This document shows positions 18,312-27,252 of a DNA stretch of 33,959 nucleotides, piece after piece (position 1 is the stretch's first letter; every line of letters begins with the position of its first letter). The notes under the pieces were generated by a model that had not been told where the DNA came from, did not search any database, and worked only from the letters and a program-made list of their open reading frames with translations. This stretch comes from Halomonadaceae bacterium (lineage in GTDB: Bacteria > Pseudomonadota > Gammaproteobacteria > Pseudomonadales > Oleiphilaceae). The DNA lies in contig REBR01000099.1 in assembly GCA_007692645.1 (NCBI GenBank), positions 1-33,959 on the forward strand. The letters are read 5' to 3'. A program made the translations under genes and the position numbers.

Positions 18312-19356
18312 CCGCTACATCATCCGCACCGTGACGGCCGCCATCGTGTTGGTGCTGATGGTGGTGCTGGCCCTGGATCTGGTGTTCGGGTTTATTGCCG
18401 AACTGGACGACACCCGGGGCAACTATCAGGCGGTGGAGGCGCTGCTGTACATGCTCTATACCCTGCCGCGCCGGTTGTATGACTTTCTGCCCCTGGCGGC
18501 CTTTATGGGGGCTCTGGTGGGCCTGGGGCAACTGGCCAACTCCTCTGAGTTGGTGGTGATCAGGGCTGCCGGAGTCTCAGTGGGTCGTATCGTCTGGTCC
18601 GCCATGAAGCCGACCCTGGCGGTGGTGCTGGTGGGGCTGCTGGTAGGGGATTATGTCGCCCCGGTCACGGAGCGCATTGCCCAGAGCAATAAGACCATTG
18701 CCCGGGGTGGTGACGGTGCTGCTGCCGCCACCGGCTTCTGGCACCGGGAAGAAGATGTGTTTATGCGTTTCGACACGGTGCGCCCCAGCGGTGAGTTGCT
18801 GGGGGTGTCACTGTTTCGTTTTGACGATGACCACTGGCTGGAAGAAGCCACCTATGCCGAGAGCGCCAGTTTCCAGGGGGATCACTGGATTCTCCATGAG
18901 GCGGCAGTCTCCCGGCTCAGCAAGGAAGGGATTGAGCAGCAACACACCACGGATCTGCGCTGGGATACGGAGCTGTCACCGGATGTGCTGAGTGTGCTGA
19001 TCGTGCGCCCTGAGCATCTGCCCATCAGCGGGCTCTTTACCTATGCCCGCTATATGGAAGGGCAGAACCTCAGTGCCAATGATTACTGGCTGGCCTTCTG
19101 GAAAAAAGTGATGCAACCCCTGGGCACCGGGGCCATGGTGTTATTGGCCATTTCTTTTGTGTTCGGGCCACTGCGTTCGGTCACCATGGGCTTCCGCATC
19201 TTTGTGGGTATTATTGCCGGCCTGGCCTTCAAGTACACCCAGGACCTGCTCGGCCCCATGAGCCTGGTATACGGCTTCAGCCCGGTGCTGGCCACCCTGG
19301 TGCCCATTGTGGCGGCAGGGGCACTTGGTGCCTGGCTACTACGTCGCGCCGGCTGA
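18298..19356 (+). CDS. lptG: LPS export ABC transporter permease LptG
   Basis: Partner permease of LptF in the LPS exporter, 352 residues with the same six-TM plus jellyroll layout. It begins RLLDRYIIRTV and has the coupling-helix segment NSSELVVIRAAGVSVGRI. The start is TTG at 18298, fixed by a perfect GGAGG at 7-nt spacing; it lies inside the last codons of lptF (14-nt overlap), so the two are probably translationally coupled. LptB, LptC and LptA are encoded elsewhere. A cluster of palindromic repeats begins 5 nt after its stop. Confidence 0.95.
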   Translation: MRLLDRYIIRTVTAAIVLVLMVVLALDLVFGFIAELDDTRGNYQAVEALLYMLYTLPRRLYDFLPLAAFMGALVGLGQLANSSELVVIRAAGVSVGRIVWSAMKPTLAVVLVGLLVGDYVAPVTERIAQSNKTIARGGDGAAAATGFWHREEDVFMRFDTVRPSGELLGVSLFRFDDDHWLEEATYAESASFQGDHWILHEAAVSRLSKEGIEQQHTTDLRWDTELSPDVLSVLIVRPEHLPISGLFTYARYMEGQNLSANDYWLAFWKKVMQPLGTGAMVLLAISFVFGPLRSVTMGFRIFVGIIAGLAFKYTQDLLGPMSLVYGFSPVLATLVPIVAAGALGAWLLRRAG

Positions 19357-19361
19357 GGCCC

Positions 19362-19385
19362 TGTGGGAGCGGCCATGGCCGCGAT
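19362..19385 (+). repeat. REP-like palindromic element 1 (CCATGG core, plus orientation)
   Basis: A 24-nt element: head TGTGGGA, palindromic core GCGGCCATGGCCGC and tail GAT. It starts 5 nt after the lptG stop and is tail-to-tail with element 2. Layout and location at gene ends resemble REP sequences mobilised by RAYT transposases in pseudomonads; no RAYT gene is in the window. Confidence 0.85.
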
Positions 19386-19442
19386 GAAGGCCACTCTGCT
19401 GTCAGATGTTCTGGCTCAGATTTTATTCTGGCCTGGAAATTG

Positions 19443-19466
19443 ATCGCGGCTATAGCCGCTCCCACA
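19443..19466 (-). repeat. REP-like palindromic element 2 (CTATAG core, minus orientation)
   Basis: Same 24-nt consensus as element 1, but with core GCGGCTATAGCCGC and inverted. It pairs with element 1 across a 57-nt spacer and is head-to-head with element 3. Confidence 0.85.
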
Positions 19467-19480
19467 GGTAGGGATGAAAC

Positions 19481-19504
19481 TGTTGGAGCGGCCATGGCCG
19501 CGAT
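19481..19504 (+). repeat. REP-like palindromic element 3 (CCATGG core, plus orientation)
   Basis: Matches element 1 except for one head mismatch (TGTTGGA). The roughly 38 nt that follow it match the sequence after element 1 at about four of five positions, so a REP-plus-spacer module has been duplicated here. Confidence 0.8.
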
Positions 19505-19545
19505 GAAGGCTACTCTGCTGACAGGTGCCCTGGCTGGGTTTTAGT

Positions 19546-19557
19546 CATGGCCGCGAT
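19546..19557 (+). repeat. Partial REP-like element (3' half)
   Basis: CATGGCCGCGAT equals the 3' half of a CCATGG-type element without its head. It ends the duplicated module, 20 nt before the RDD gene stop. Confidence 0.5.
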
Positions 19558-19576
19558 CAGGCTGCAGAGTGTGGCT

Positions 19577-20140
19577 TCAGGAGTGCTCCTTTGCTCCATC
19601 CTTTTCAGCCTGCTCCCGGGCTTTTTCTTTCTTGCTCTTTCGGCCTTCCGGGGTCGGCACCCGTACAGTCACTGAGTCAGAGAAGCGGTCTGTCCAGGTC
19701 AGCTTGTTGCGGTCGAGCAGTACCCAGAAAAACCCCAATCCTAACGGTAGCCAACTGGCGATGCCCAGTAACATGCGCATAAAAACCTGCAGCCAGGTGA
19801 CAGTGGTGCCATCCGCATTCTGTACCCGGATCAGCCAGGTCTGCATGCCAATGGTCTGTCCGGTGCGGGTCCAGAAATGGCCAAAGAACCAGGTCACGCT
19901 GCCAAACAGCAGCAGAAATAAAATCGGATCAAAGCCGATTTCATCGGTTTCCATAATGTCAGCGTACCGGTCTGGCACTACGCCGGCGTCAATCAGCCCC
20001 TGGTGGGCCAATGTGTATACCCCTGTTAGAACCACGAGCATGGCGATGATCAACATGCCGTCATAGAGCATGGCCGCCATGCGTCGGCCGAGGGTGGCTG
20101 AGGGTAGGGTGTGTGGGTCCTGCGGGAAACGCTGTGCCAT
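19577..20140 (-). CDS. RDD family membrane protein
   Basis: A 187-residue inner-membrane protein of the RDD family, named for conserved Arg and Asp residues. LGRRMAAMLYDGMLI near residue 17 carries the R and D. Hydrophobic segments lie near 25-45, 70-90 and 125-145. The block FWTRTGQTIGMQTWLIRVQNADG is typical of the family. The C-terminus is a highly charged Lys/Glu tail (RKSKKEKAREQAEKDGAKE). The ATG at 20140 has AGGAGA at about 6-nt spacing. It is convergent with lptG and divergent from alaS. The biochemical role is unknown; a few members have been linked to ion transport. Confidence 0.85.
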   Translation of the reverse strand: MAQRFPQDPHTLPSATLGRRMAAMLYDGMLIIAMLVVLTGVYTLAHQGLIDAGVVPDRYADIMETDEIGFDPILFLLLFGSVTWFFGHFWTRTGQTIGMQTWLIRVQNADGTTVTWLQVFMRMLLGIASWLPLGLGFFWVLLDRNKLTWTDRFSDSVTVRVPTPEGRKSKKEKAREQAEKDGAKEHS

Positions 20141-20292
20141 GAATCTCTCCTGGGGAGTGTCGGTTCAGGCGGTTGGCCAAGTTGGCGGCAATTATAACGA
20201 TGGAGATGGCCAGTGTCCCGTCCGGCAAGCCCGTAAGCCTTTGGGGCACCAGCTCAGGGGCAGGTGTTGTTATGCCTGAAGGTAAGTAGCTG

Positions 20293-20301
20293 TGCTATTA
20301 T
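20293..20301 (+). promoter_or_regulatory. Candidate alaS promoter (extended -10)
   Basis: TGC-TATTAT at 20293-20301 fits an extended -10 (TGnTATAAT, one mismatch). No good -35 is seen at the usual distance, as expected for that class. The leader would be about 57 nt and contains two T-rich runs. The remainder of the RDD/alaS gap shows nothing else clear. Confidence 0.4.
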
Positions 20302-20364
20302 TGGCGCCTTAATTGCCGAATTTTTTATGGCACTTCCACGGTTTTTTTACAGCATAGGGGCATT

Positions 20365-22998
20365 ATGAAAACGGCAGCCTTACGTCAGGCCTTCATGGAC
20401 TACTTTACCCACCATGGACACACCGAAGTGCCCAGCAGTTCGCTGGTGCCGGCGGATGACCCGACCCTGCTTTTCACCAATGCTGGCATGAACCAGTTCA
20501 AGGACGCCTTCCTGGGCAAGGAAGATCGGGGTTATACCCGGGCGGTCTCTTCCCAGCGCTGTGTCCGTGCCGGTGGCAAGCACAATGACCTGGAGAATGT
20601 GGGTTATACCGCCCGCCACCATACCTTTTTCGAGATGCTGGGTAATTTCAGCTTCGGTGACTATTTCAAGCGGGAAGCCATCCAGTTTGCCTGGGGGTTC
20701 CTCACCGGCAAGGACTGGCTCAATATCGACAGTAACCGCCTGCTGATCACTATTTATGCGGATGACGACGAAGCCTTCGCCATCTGGAATCAGGAAATGA
20801 ACGTGCCTGAGGAACGCATTATCCGTATCGGTGACAATAAAGGTGCCCGCTACGCCTCAGACAATTTCTGGACCATGGGGGACACCGGTCCCTGTGGCCC
20901 CTGCACCGAAATCTTTTATGACCACGGCCCCACAGTGGCCGGTGGCCCTCCGGGAAGCCCGGAAGAAGACGGCGATCGCTTTATCGAAATCTGGAACGTG
21001 GTATTTATGCAGTTCAACCGTACCGCCGACGGTGACATGCAGCCCCTGCCGAAACCCTCGGTGGATACCGGCATGGGTCTGGAGCGCATTACCGCGGTGC
21101 TGCAGCAGGTGCACAGCAACTATGAGATTGACCTGTTCCAGGACCTGCTGAAAGCGGCTGCGGAGCTGTTCCAGGGGGTTGATACCACAGCGGCATCCCT
21201 GCGGGTAATTGCCGATCATATCCGTGCCTGCTCCTTCCTGATTACCGATGGGGTTATGCCCTCAAATGAAGGGCGTGGTTTTGTCTTGCGGCGCATTATT
21301 CGCCGTGCCGCCCGCCATGGCCATAAGCTGGGTAACCTGGAGCCTTTCTTCCATAAGTTGGTGCCGGCACTGGTGCAACTGATGGGGGATGCCTATCCGG
21401 AGCTTAAGCGGGCGCAGCCTCAGATCGAACGCATACTGTTAAATGAAGAAGAGCAGTTCAGCCGCACCCTGGATAAAGGCCTGCAGCGGCTGGAGCAGGA
21501 TATTGCCAAAATAGAAGGCAGTGAAATTCCTGGAGAGACCATTTTTGCGCTCTATGACACCTATGGTTTCCCTGTTGATCTGACCAATGACATCGCCCGT
21601 GAGCGGCAGATGACCCTGGATATGCCAGGCTACGAGCAGGCCATGAATCAGCAGCGGGAGCGGGCCCGTGCCGCCAGTAAATTTGGCATGGATTATAACG
21701 AAGGTCTGACCCTGAGCGGCAGCACCGAGTTTACCGGTTATGACCGTAATGAAGATGAAGGCCAGGTAAGGGCGGTACTGGTAGGGGGTGAGGAGAGTAG
21801 CGCCAGTGTCGGCGACCGTGCGGTGGTGGTGCTGGATAAAACCCCGTTCTATGGTGAGTCCGGTGGCCAGGTGGGGGATGCCGGCGTGCTGAGCTGGCCC
21901 GGTGGCCGCTTTGAAGTGGAAGATACCCGTAAAGAGTCCGGCCACCACCTGCATATTGGCCGTGTGGTGGCTGGCAGTATCGGCCCCGAGCAGAAAGTGC
22001 AGGCGCAGATCAATGAACGCCGCCGGGACCAGACCCAGCTGAACCACTCCGCCACTCATTTGCTCCATGCGGCCTTGCGTGAAGCCCTGGGTGACCATGT
22101 GAATCAGAAAGGCTCCCTGGTGGATGCCCAGCGCCTGCGCTTTGATTTCTCCCATTTTGAGCCGGTGACCCAGGAGCAGATTGAAGCCCTGGAGCGGCGG
22201 GTGAATGAACAGATCCGGGCCAATACCCCGGTTACCACCCAGGTCATGGATATGGACTCTGCCAAGGCCCTGGGGGCCATGGCCCTGTTTGGGGAGAAAT
22301 ACGGCGACCGGGTGCGGGTGCTGTGCATGGGGGAAAATAATTTTTCCGTGGAACTGTGTGGCGGCACCCACGTGTCACATACGGGGGATATCGGTGTTTT
22401 CAGAATTGTTGCTGAAGCGGGTATCTCTTCCGGGGTGCGTCGTATCGAAGCCCTCACCGGTGCTGCTGCCCTGGACTGGGAGCGGGCCAATGAGCAGCGC
22501 CTGAAGGACGTGGCTGCCCTGGTCAAGTGCCACAGCGATGTAGTGGCAGAGCGGGTACAGGGGCTGGTTGAGCGTAACCGGCAACTGGAAAAAGAGCTGG
22601 CTCAGTTGCAGGGCAAGCTGGCCAGTGCCACCGGCTCTGATCTGGCGGACCAGGCGGTAACCGTGGCCGGCGTGTCGGTGGTGGCCGCCAACCTTGAGGG
22701 GGCGGATAAAAAGGCGCTGATGGACACCGTGGATCAGCTCAAGAACAAGCTGGGCAATGCGGTGGTGCTACTGGGGGCTGCAGACAGTGAAGGCAAAATC
22801 ACCCTGGTGGCCGGTGTCAGCAAGGGGTTGACCGGTCAGTACAAGGCTGGCGACCTGATGAAACACATTGCCCCCCTGGTGGGGGGGAAGGGCGGTGGTC
22901 GCCCGGACATGGCCCAGGGGGGGGGCACGGAGCCTGCCCGCCTGCCAGAAGCGCTGCAGGCAGTGGCTGAATGGGTGCAGCAGCAAGCCGCTAGCTGA
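20365..22998 (+). CDS. alaS: Alanyl-tRNA synthetase
   Basis: Class II synthetase charging tRNA-Ala and editing mischarged Ser/Gly, 877 residues, full length. The N-terminal catalytic domain has [33 protein letters not shown]-type sequence and [12 protein letters not shown]. The central editing domain has the zinc motif [11 protein letters not shown] with [13 protein letters not shown]. The C-terminal oligomerisation/C-Ala domain ends with the glycine-rich [15 protein letters not shown]. The ATG follows TAGGGG. It heads the alaS-lysC-csrA-tRNA series, conserved in many gammaproteobacteria. Confidence 0.98.
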   Translation: MKTAALRQAFMDYFTHHGHTEVPSSSLVPADDPTLLFTNAGMNQFKDAFLGKEDRGYTRAVSSQRCVRAGGKHNDLENVGYTARHHTFFEMLGNFSFGDYFKREAIQFAWGFLTGKDWLNIDSNRLLITIYADDDEAFAIWNQEMNVPEERIIRIGDNKGARYASDNFWTMGDTGPCGPCTEIFYDHGPTVAGGPPGSPEEDGDRFIEIWNVVFMQFNRTADGDMQPLPKPSVDTGMGLERITAVLQQVHSNYEIDLFQDLLKAAAELFQGVDTTAASLRVIADHIRACSFLITDGVMPSNEGRGFVLRRIIRRAARHGHKLGNLEPFFHKLVPALVQLMGDAYPELKRAQPQIERILLNEEEQFSRTLDKGLQRLEQDIAKIEGSEIPGETIFALYDTYGFPVDLTNDIARERQMTLDMPGYEQAMNQQRERARAASKFGMDYNEGLTLSGSTEFTGYDRNEDEGQVRAVLVGGEESSASVGDRAVVVLDKTPFYGESGGQVGDAGVLSWPGGRFEVEDTRKESGHHLHIGRVVAGSIGPEQKVQAQINERRRDQTQLNHSATHLLHAALREALGDHVNQKGSLVDAQRLRFDFSHFEPVTQEQIEALERRVNEQIRANTPVTTQVMDMDSAKALGAMALFGEKYGDRVRVLCMGENNFSVELCGGTHVSHTGDIGVFRIVAEAGISSGVRRIEALTGAAALDWERANEQRLKDVAALVKCHSDVVAERVQGLVERNRQLEKELAQLQGKLASATGSDLADQAVTVAGVSVVAANLEGADKKALMDTVDQLKNKLGNAVVLLGAADSEGKITLVAGVSKGLTGQYKAGDLMKHIAPLVGGKGGGRPDMAQGGGTEPARLPEALQAVAEWVQQQAAS

Positions 22999-23041
22999 TG
23001 CACTGGCAGGGATATCGCTAACAGAAATGTCGCAGGGCTGT

Positions 23042-23067
23042 TGTGATCTGTATCACGCGGGTATAAT
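23042..23067 (+). promoter_or_regulatory. lysC promoter -10 with overlapping CRP/Vfr-like site
   Basis: A perfect TATAAT lies at 23062-23067. Just upstream, TGTGA-TCTGTA-TCACG (23042-23057) matches the CRP/Vfr consensus TGTGA-N6-TCACA at 9 of 10 half-site bases. Its centre would be near -24, between the -10 and -35, which suggests repression if it is bound. No good -35 is evident at 17 nt; TTGTGA sits at a short 15-nt spacing. Confidence 0.5.
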
Positions 23068-23129
23068 CCGCGGCCTTAGATACTTTGTCATCAGCCACTG
23101 GCACAGGCAACAAAGGGAATGCCGCAAAC

Positions 23130-24365
23130 ATGGCGCTTTACGTAAAGAAATTTGGCGGCACCTCAGTGGGTACCGCAGAACGGATTCATGCGGTTGCAGA
23201 CCAGCTGGTAGCCATGGCTGCCCGGGGTGAGCAATTAGTGGTGGTGGTTTCCGCCATGAGTGGTGAAACCAACAGACTGGTGGCCCTGGCAGAGCAGATG
23301 ATGCCACAACCTGCTCCCCGGGAAATGGATGTGCTGTTATCCACCGGTGAGCAGGTCACCATCGCCCTGTTATGTATGGCGCTGATGCAGCGGGGCCTGG
23401 AAGCCCGCTCTTATACCGGTGCCCAGGTGCGCATTACCACCGACAGCGCCCACACCAAGGCCCGTATTCAGCATATTGACGACCAGGCCATACGCCGGGA
23501 CCTGAATGCAGGCCGCGTGGTGGTGGTGGCTGGCTTTCAGGGCATGGATGGTGAGGGCAGTATCACCACCCTGGGCCGGGGGGGCTCCGATACGACGGCT
23601 GTGGCCCTGGCGGCAGCACTGAAGGCGGATGAGTGTCATATTTACACCGACGTTGACGGTGTTTACACCACGGACCCCCGGGTAGTGGATAATGCCCGGC
23701 GCCTGGAGACCATTACCTTCGAGGAAATGCTGGAGATGGCCAGCCTGGGTTCCAAGGTGCTGCAGATACGGTCGGTGGAGTTTGCCGGCAAATACAATGT
23801 TCCGGTACGTGTGCTGTCCAGCTTCAAGGAAGGGCCCGGCACACTGATTACCTTTGATGATGAGGATGATATGGAAAAGCCGATGGTCTCTGGCATTGCG
23901 TTTAACCGTGATGAAGCCAAACTTACCGTCATCGGTGTATCTGATACACCGGGCATTGCCTCACGTATACTCAAACCGATCAGTGCCGCTGGTATAGAAG
24001 TGGACATGATCGTACAGAATGTGGGTGCAGATGACCGTACCGACTTCACGTTTACCGTGCACCGCAATGATTACCGGCGGTCACTTGAACTGCTTCAGAT
24101 CCTGGCAACAGAGCTGGACCTGAAGTCCGTAGCAGGCGACGAGAAGATCGCCAAGGTGTCTATCGTGGGAGTTGGCATGCGCTCCCATGCGGGAGTAGCA
24201 ACCCGTATGTTTGATGCATTGTCCGCGGAAGGGATCAATATCCAGATGATCTCCACATCAGAAATTAAAATTTCTGTGGTGATTAACGAAAAATACCTGG
24301 AATTGGCTGTGCGCACCCTGCACAGCGCCTTTGAACTGGATAAGGCGCCAACCGTAACGCAGTAA
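23130..24365 (+). CDS. lysC: Aspartate kinase
   Basis: Phosphorylates aspartate in the first step of lysine, threonine and methionine synthesis. The product is 411 residues with the amino-acid kinase domain first (KFGGTSVGT at residues 7-15, then [28 protein letters not shown] and [12 protein letters not shown]) and two C-terminal ACT domains (about 265-411; [12 protein letters not shown]) for feedback control. I chose the ATG at 23130 because it begins at the family N-terminus [11 protein letters not shown]; the frame is open upstream to 23085. An internal in-frame ATG at 23871 with GAGG five bases upstream could yield a separate ACT-only beta chain of 164 residues. Confidence 0.96.
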   Translation: MALYVKKFGGTSVGTAERIHAVADQLVAMAARGEQLVVVVSAMSGETNRLVALAEQMMPQPAPREMDVLLSTGEQVTIALLCMALMQRGLEARSYTGAQVRITTDSAHTKARIQHIDDQAIRRDLNAGRVVVVAGFQGMDGEGSITTLGRGGSDTTAVALAAALKADECHIYTDVDGVYTTDPRVVDNARRLETITFEEMLEMASLGSKVLQIRSVEFAGKYNVPVRVLSSFKEGPGTLITFDDEDDMEKPMVSGIAFNRDEAKLTVIGVSDTPGIASRILKPISAAGIEVDMIVQNVGADDRTDFTFTVHRNDYRRSLELLQILATELDLKSVAGDEKIAKVSIVGVGMRSHAGVATRMFDALSAEGINIQMISTSEIKISVVINEKYLELAVRTLHSAFELDKAPTVTQ

Positions 24366-24428
24366 ACCGCGTTGCTGGCAACACCGCAGCAAAACAGACG
24401 ACAGCAAGAAAAAAAACGAAATTAAATC

Positions 24429-24462
24429 GGAACAGTAAGCATGGGACAAAAGGAGTCGAGGA
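24429..24462 (+). promoter_or_regulatory. csrA leader with four GGA motifs (possible CsrA self-binding)
   Basis: GGA triplets occur at 24429-24431, 24444-24446, 24452-24454 (inside the Shine-Dalgarno AAAGGAG) and 24460-24462, directly before the start codon. CsrA recognises GGA-containing sites, and in E. coli it represses its own translation through several such sites. The arrangement is suggestive; loop presentation was not modelled. Confidence 0.4.
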
Positions 24463-24463
24463 C

Positions 24464-24658
24464 ATGTTGATTTTAACGCGCCGGGTAGGCGAGACCCTGA
24501 TGGTCGGGGACGACGTAACAGTGACAGTACTGGGGGTTAAGGGCAACCAGGTGCGGATCGGTGTCAATGCGCCCAAGGAGGTTGCGGTGCATCGTGAGGA
24601 AATCTACCAGCGTATTCAGCGGGAGAAGGGTGAAGACGGTAGCGAAAGCGGCGAATAA
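24464..24658 (+). CDS. csrA: Carbon storage regulator CsrA/RsmA
   Basis: A small RNA-binding post-transcriptional regulator of 64 residues. The whole conserved core is visible: [17 protein letters not shown] with the RNA-contacting Arg near the N-terminus (L4/R6 region), [17 protein letters not shown] and the C-terminal [12 protein letters not shown] with the conserved VHREEI (R44 region). The Shine-Dalgarno AAAGGAG lies at 8-nt spacing. It sits between lysC and tRNA-Ser, as in Pseudomonas rsmA. In relatives it controls motility, biofilm and carbon storage, which fits the nearby c-di-GMP, chemoreceptor and MotY genes only in a general way. Confidence 0.97.
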   Translation: MLILTRRVGETLMVGDDVTVTVLGVKGNQVRIGVNAPKEVAVHREEIYQRIQREKGEDGSESGE

Positions 24659-24754
24659 GCCCTTATTTTGCCGGGGGTTGTTGGCTCGGGGGCAAAAAAA
24701 TTGCCGTCAACCCTATGAATTAAGATCCTTTATGCTAGTATACGCCCCCGTTAC

Positions 24755-24845
24755 GGAGAGGTGGGTGAGTGGCTGAAACCAGCTCCCTGCTAAGGAGCCA
24801 TACGTATTGCACGTATCGAGGGTTCGAATCCCTCCCTCTCCGCCA
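24755..24845 (+). tRNA. tRNA-Ser (anticodon GCT)
   Basis: Acceptor GGAGAGG (24755-24761) pairs with CCTCTCC (24835-24841), followed by G and an encoded CCA. The anticodon arm GCTCC-CTGCTAA-GGAGC gives anticodon GCT. A long class II variable arm (TACGTATTGCACGTA region) and the T-arm GAGGG-TTCGAAT-CCCTC complete it. The upstream AT-rich TATGCTAGTATA (24731-24742) followed by GC-rich CGCCCCCG looks like a stringent-type tRNA promoter. Reads AGC/AGU codons. Confidence 0.97.
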
Positions 24846-24851
24846 TATTTA

Positions 24852-24928
24852 GCGGCTGTAGCTCAGTTGGATAGAGCACTTGGCTACGAACCAAGGGGTC
24901 GGGGGTTCGAATCCTCCCAGCCGCACCA
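24852..24928 (+). tRNA. tRNA-Arg (anticodon ACG)
   Basis: Acceptor GCGGCTG (24852-24858) pairs with CAGCCGC, followed by A and an encoded CCA. The anticodon arm CTTGG-CTACGAA-CCAAG gives anticodon ACG, normally modified to ICG. It lies 6 nt after tRNA-Ser and is doubtless co-transcribed with it. Confidence 0.97.
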
Positions 24929-24946
24929 GATGAAAGCTCGACAATC

Positions 24947-24975
24947 AATACCCGCCAGTTTGCGGGTATTTTTTT
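24947..24975 (+). terminator. Rho-independent terminator after the tRNA pair
   Basis: A perfect 9-bp stem (AATACCCGC / GCGGGTATT) with a 6-nt loop, running into seven T residues, 18 nt after tRNA-Arg. Confidence 0.93.
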
Positions 24976-25057
24976 GTCCGGCACAAGCAAAAGGGCCCGC
25001 GCCGGCTTTGGGCGACCCGGCGCTAAGTCGTTACTTGCTAACCGTAAGTTAACTGAT

Positions 25058-25086
25058 TTGCCCATCGCCTCCAGACACGGTAAATT
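25058..25086 (+). promoter_or_regulatory. Candidate oadGAB promoter
   Basis: TTGCCC (25058-25063; 4/6) and TAAATT (25081-25086; 4/6) with a 17-nt spacer, about 50 nt before the oadG start and after the tRNA terminator. A modest match. Nothing else is clear in 24977-25141. Confidence 0.35.
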
Positions 25087-25141
25087 AAGCCAAATTTGGT
25101 GCAGTCCCTGGCCGGTAATTTCCAGCAAGAGAAGTGTGCAG

Positions 25142-25390
25142 ATGACTGAAACAATGGCAGACGCCCTGGATCTGATGATGGTCGGAATGGGCTTTGTATT
25201 TTCCTTCTTGGTGATACTGGTTCTGGTCACCATGGTCATGTCACGCATTGCCATGCGTCTGACCCCCCCCGAGCCGGCAACCCCGGCGAAAAAACCCCAA
25301 TCAGGCGGAGCAAAACCGGCCGATAATGCCCAACTCACCGCTGTTATCTCAGCGGCAGTTGCCAAGTACCGTTCACGTCACAAACGCTGA
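25142..25390 (+). CDS. oadG: Oxaloacetate decarboxylase gamma subunit
   Basis: A small membrane-anchored subunit (82 residues) that holds the OadA and OadB subunits together in the sodium-pumping decarboxylase. A single TM segment near residues 12-33 (LMMVGMGFVFSFLVILVLVTMVM) is followed by a Pro/Ala/Lys linker (PPEPATPAKKPQ) and a short basic helix ending KYRSRHKR. This is the typical OadG plan, and its place directly before oadA and oadB confirms it. The ribosome-binding site is weak (AGAG), and an ATG four codons downstream is an alternative start. Confidence 0.9.
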   Translation: MTETMADALDLMMVGMGFVFSFLVILVLVTMVMSRIAMRLTPPEPATPAKKPQSGGAKPADNAQLTAVISAAVAKYRSRHKR

Positions 25391-25429
25391 ACGCCCGCTC
25401 CGACGGCAAACCTTAAACAGAAGGCTTGA

Positions 25430-27241
25430 ATGATGACAGATAGCAAAAAACCGCTGGGTATTACCGATGTGATCCTGCGTGATGCACACCAGTCGCTGTT
25501 GGCGACCCGTATGCGCCTGGATGACATGCTGCCCATAGCCGATAAAATCGATCAGGTCGGTTTCTGGTCTGTCGAATCATGGGGTGGGGCGACCTTTGAC
25601 GCCTGTATTCGTTACCTGGGTGAAGATCCCTGGGACCGTATCCGCCAGTTGAAAAAAGCCATGCCCAACACCCCCCAGCAAATGCTGCTGCGGGGCCAGA
25701 ACCTGCTGGGCTACCGCCACTACGCCGATGACGTGGTAGAGCGCTTTGTTGAGCGTGCCGCGGTCAACGGCGTGGACGTGTTCCGTATCTTTGATGCCAT
25801 GAACGACCCCCGCAACCTGGAAACCGCCATTGCCGCTGCCAAGAAGACCGGCAAGCACGCCCAGGGCACCATTGCGTACACCCTGAGCCCGGTACACACC
25901 ATGCAAATGTGGGTAGACCTAGCCAAGAAAATTGAATCCATGGGCGCCGATTCACTGGCGATCAAGGACATGGCTGGCCTGCTCAAGCCCTACGTGGCTT
26001 TTGAGCTGGTCACCCGGCTGAAGAAAGAACTCAGCATCCCGATCCACATGCAGTCCCACGCCACCACCGGCATGTCCACCGCCACCAACATCAAGGCGGC
26101 TGAAGCGGGCATCGATAACGTGGATACGGCCATCTCCTCCATGAGCATGACCTACGGCCACTCTCCCACAGAGTCTGTTGTGGCCATTCTCGAAGACACC
26201 GATCGCAGCACCGGTCTGAACATCGAGCTGCTGGAAGAAATCGCCGCTTATTTCCGGGAAGTGCGCAAGAAATACGCGAAGTTTGAAGGCTCCCTCAAGG
26301 GTGTTGATTCCCGCATCCTGGTGGCCCAGGTGCCTGGTGGCATGCTCACCAACATGGAAGGCCAGCTGAAAGAACAGAATGCCGGCGACAAGATGGATGA
26401 GCTGCTGGCAGAGATTCCCCGGGTCCGTAAGGATCTCGGTTACATCCCCCTGGTCACCCCCACCTCCCAGATCGTGGGTACCCAGGCGGTGCTGAACGTA
26501 TTGACCGGCGAGCGCTACAAGTCAATCTCCAAGGAAACCGCAGCGGTGCTGAAAGGCGAGTACGGCGCGGCCCCTGCAGAGTTCAACAAGGAGCTGCAGA
26601 AGCGGGTGCTGGAAGGCAAAGAGCCCATCACCTGTCGCCCTGCAGATATGCTTGAGCCGGAAATGGACCGGCTCACTGAAGAGCTGAAGAAAGAAGCCAA
26701 AGAACGGGGCTTTAAGCTGGCGAAAGATGAGATCGATGATGTTCTCACCTACGCCCTGTTCCCCCAGATCGGCCTTAAGTTCCTGGAGAACCGCGGTAAC
26801 CCCGACGCCTTTGAGCCGGTGCCCACCGCAGAAAGCGCCAGCAACCTGCCTGCCGCCAAAGGCAAGGCCGGAACACCTGCCAAAGCCGGTGAGCCGGAAA
26901 CCTACACCATCACCGTTAACGGTGAGTCCTATGTGGTGCAGGTGAGTGAAGGCGGTGACGTCAGCGACATCAAGCCTGCCTCCGGTGGCGGCAAGGCGGC
27001 CAAGTCCGAGCCGGAACCCGCCGCAGGCGGTGAAGTCGTGGGTGCGCCCCTGGCCGGTAACATCTTCAAGGTCCTGGTGACACCGGGCGAGGAAGTGACC
27101 GAAGGGCAGGTGATGATCATTCTGGAAGCCATGAAGATGGAAACAGAAGTGCGCGCATTTAAAGCGGGCAAGGTCGGCACCATTACCACCAAAGTCGGCG
27201 ACAGCGTGTCTGTTGGCGATGAACTGCTGACGTTGGTGTAA
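25430..27241 (+). CDS. oadA: Oxaloacetate decarboxylase alpha subunit (biotin carboxyltransferase)
   Basis: Transfers the carboxyl group of oxaloacetate to biotin, giving pyruvate. The product is 603 residues. The N-terminal HMGL-like carboxyltransferase domain has [13 protein letters not shown] near residue 17, [13 protein letters not shown], the catalytic lysine in [12 protein letters not shown] and the metal-binding histidines in [10 protein letters not shown] conserved PYC/OADA middle domain and an Ala/Gly/Lys/Glu-rich flexible linker (about 470-535) lead to the C-terminal biotinyl domain with EAMKMET (biotinylated Lys near 569). Two ATGs in a row (25430, 25433) follow AAGG. It is read 40 nt after oadG and 12 nt before oadB. 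Confidence 0.97.
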   Translation: MMTDSKKPLGITDVILRDAHQSLLATRMRLDDMLPIADKIDQVGFWSVESWGGATFDACIRYLGEDPWDRIRQLKKAMPNTPQQMLLRGQNLLGYRHYADDVVERFVERAAVNGVDVFRIFDAMNDPRNLETAIAAAKKTGKHAQGTIAYTLSPVHTMQMWVDLAKKIESMGADSLAIKDMAGLLKPYVAFELVTRLKKELSIPIHMQSHATTGMSTATNIKAAEAGIDNVDTAISSMSMTYGHSPTESVVAILEDTDRSTGLNIELLEEIAAYFREVRKKYAKFEGSLKGVDSRILVAQVPGGMLTNMEGQLKEQNAGDKMDELLAEIPRVRKDLGYIPLVTPTSQIVGTQAVLNVLTGERYKSISKETAAVLKGEYGAAPAEFNKELQKRVLEGKEPITCRPADMLEPEMDRLTEELKKEAKERGFKLAKDEIDDVLTYALFPQIGLKFLENRGNPDAFEPVPTAESASNLPAAKGKAGTPAKAGEPETYTITVNGESYVVQVSEGGDVSDIKPASGGGKAAKSEPEPAAGGEVVGAPLAGNIFKVLVTPGEEVTEGQVMIILEAMKMETEVRAFKAGKVGTITTKVGDSVSVGDELLTLV

Positions 27242-27252
27242 GGGCGACTTTC

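Noticed and set aside
24665-24706. Intrinsic terminator after csrA (TTTTGCC / GGCAAAA)
   Set aside because: The stem is only 7 bp around an 18-nt loop and is followed by A residues, not T, on the plus strand.
24755-24976. tRNA pair as an integration site for a genomic island
   Set aside because: There is no integrase, no direct repeat of a tRNA 3' end downstream, and flanking genes show normal composition.
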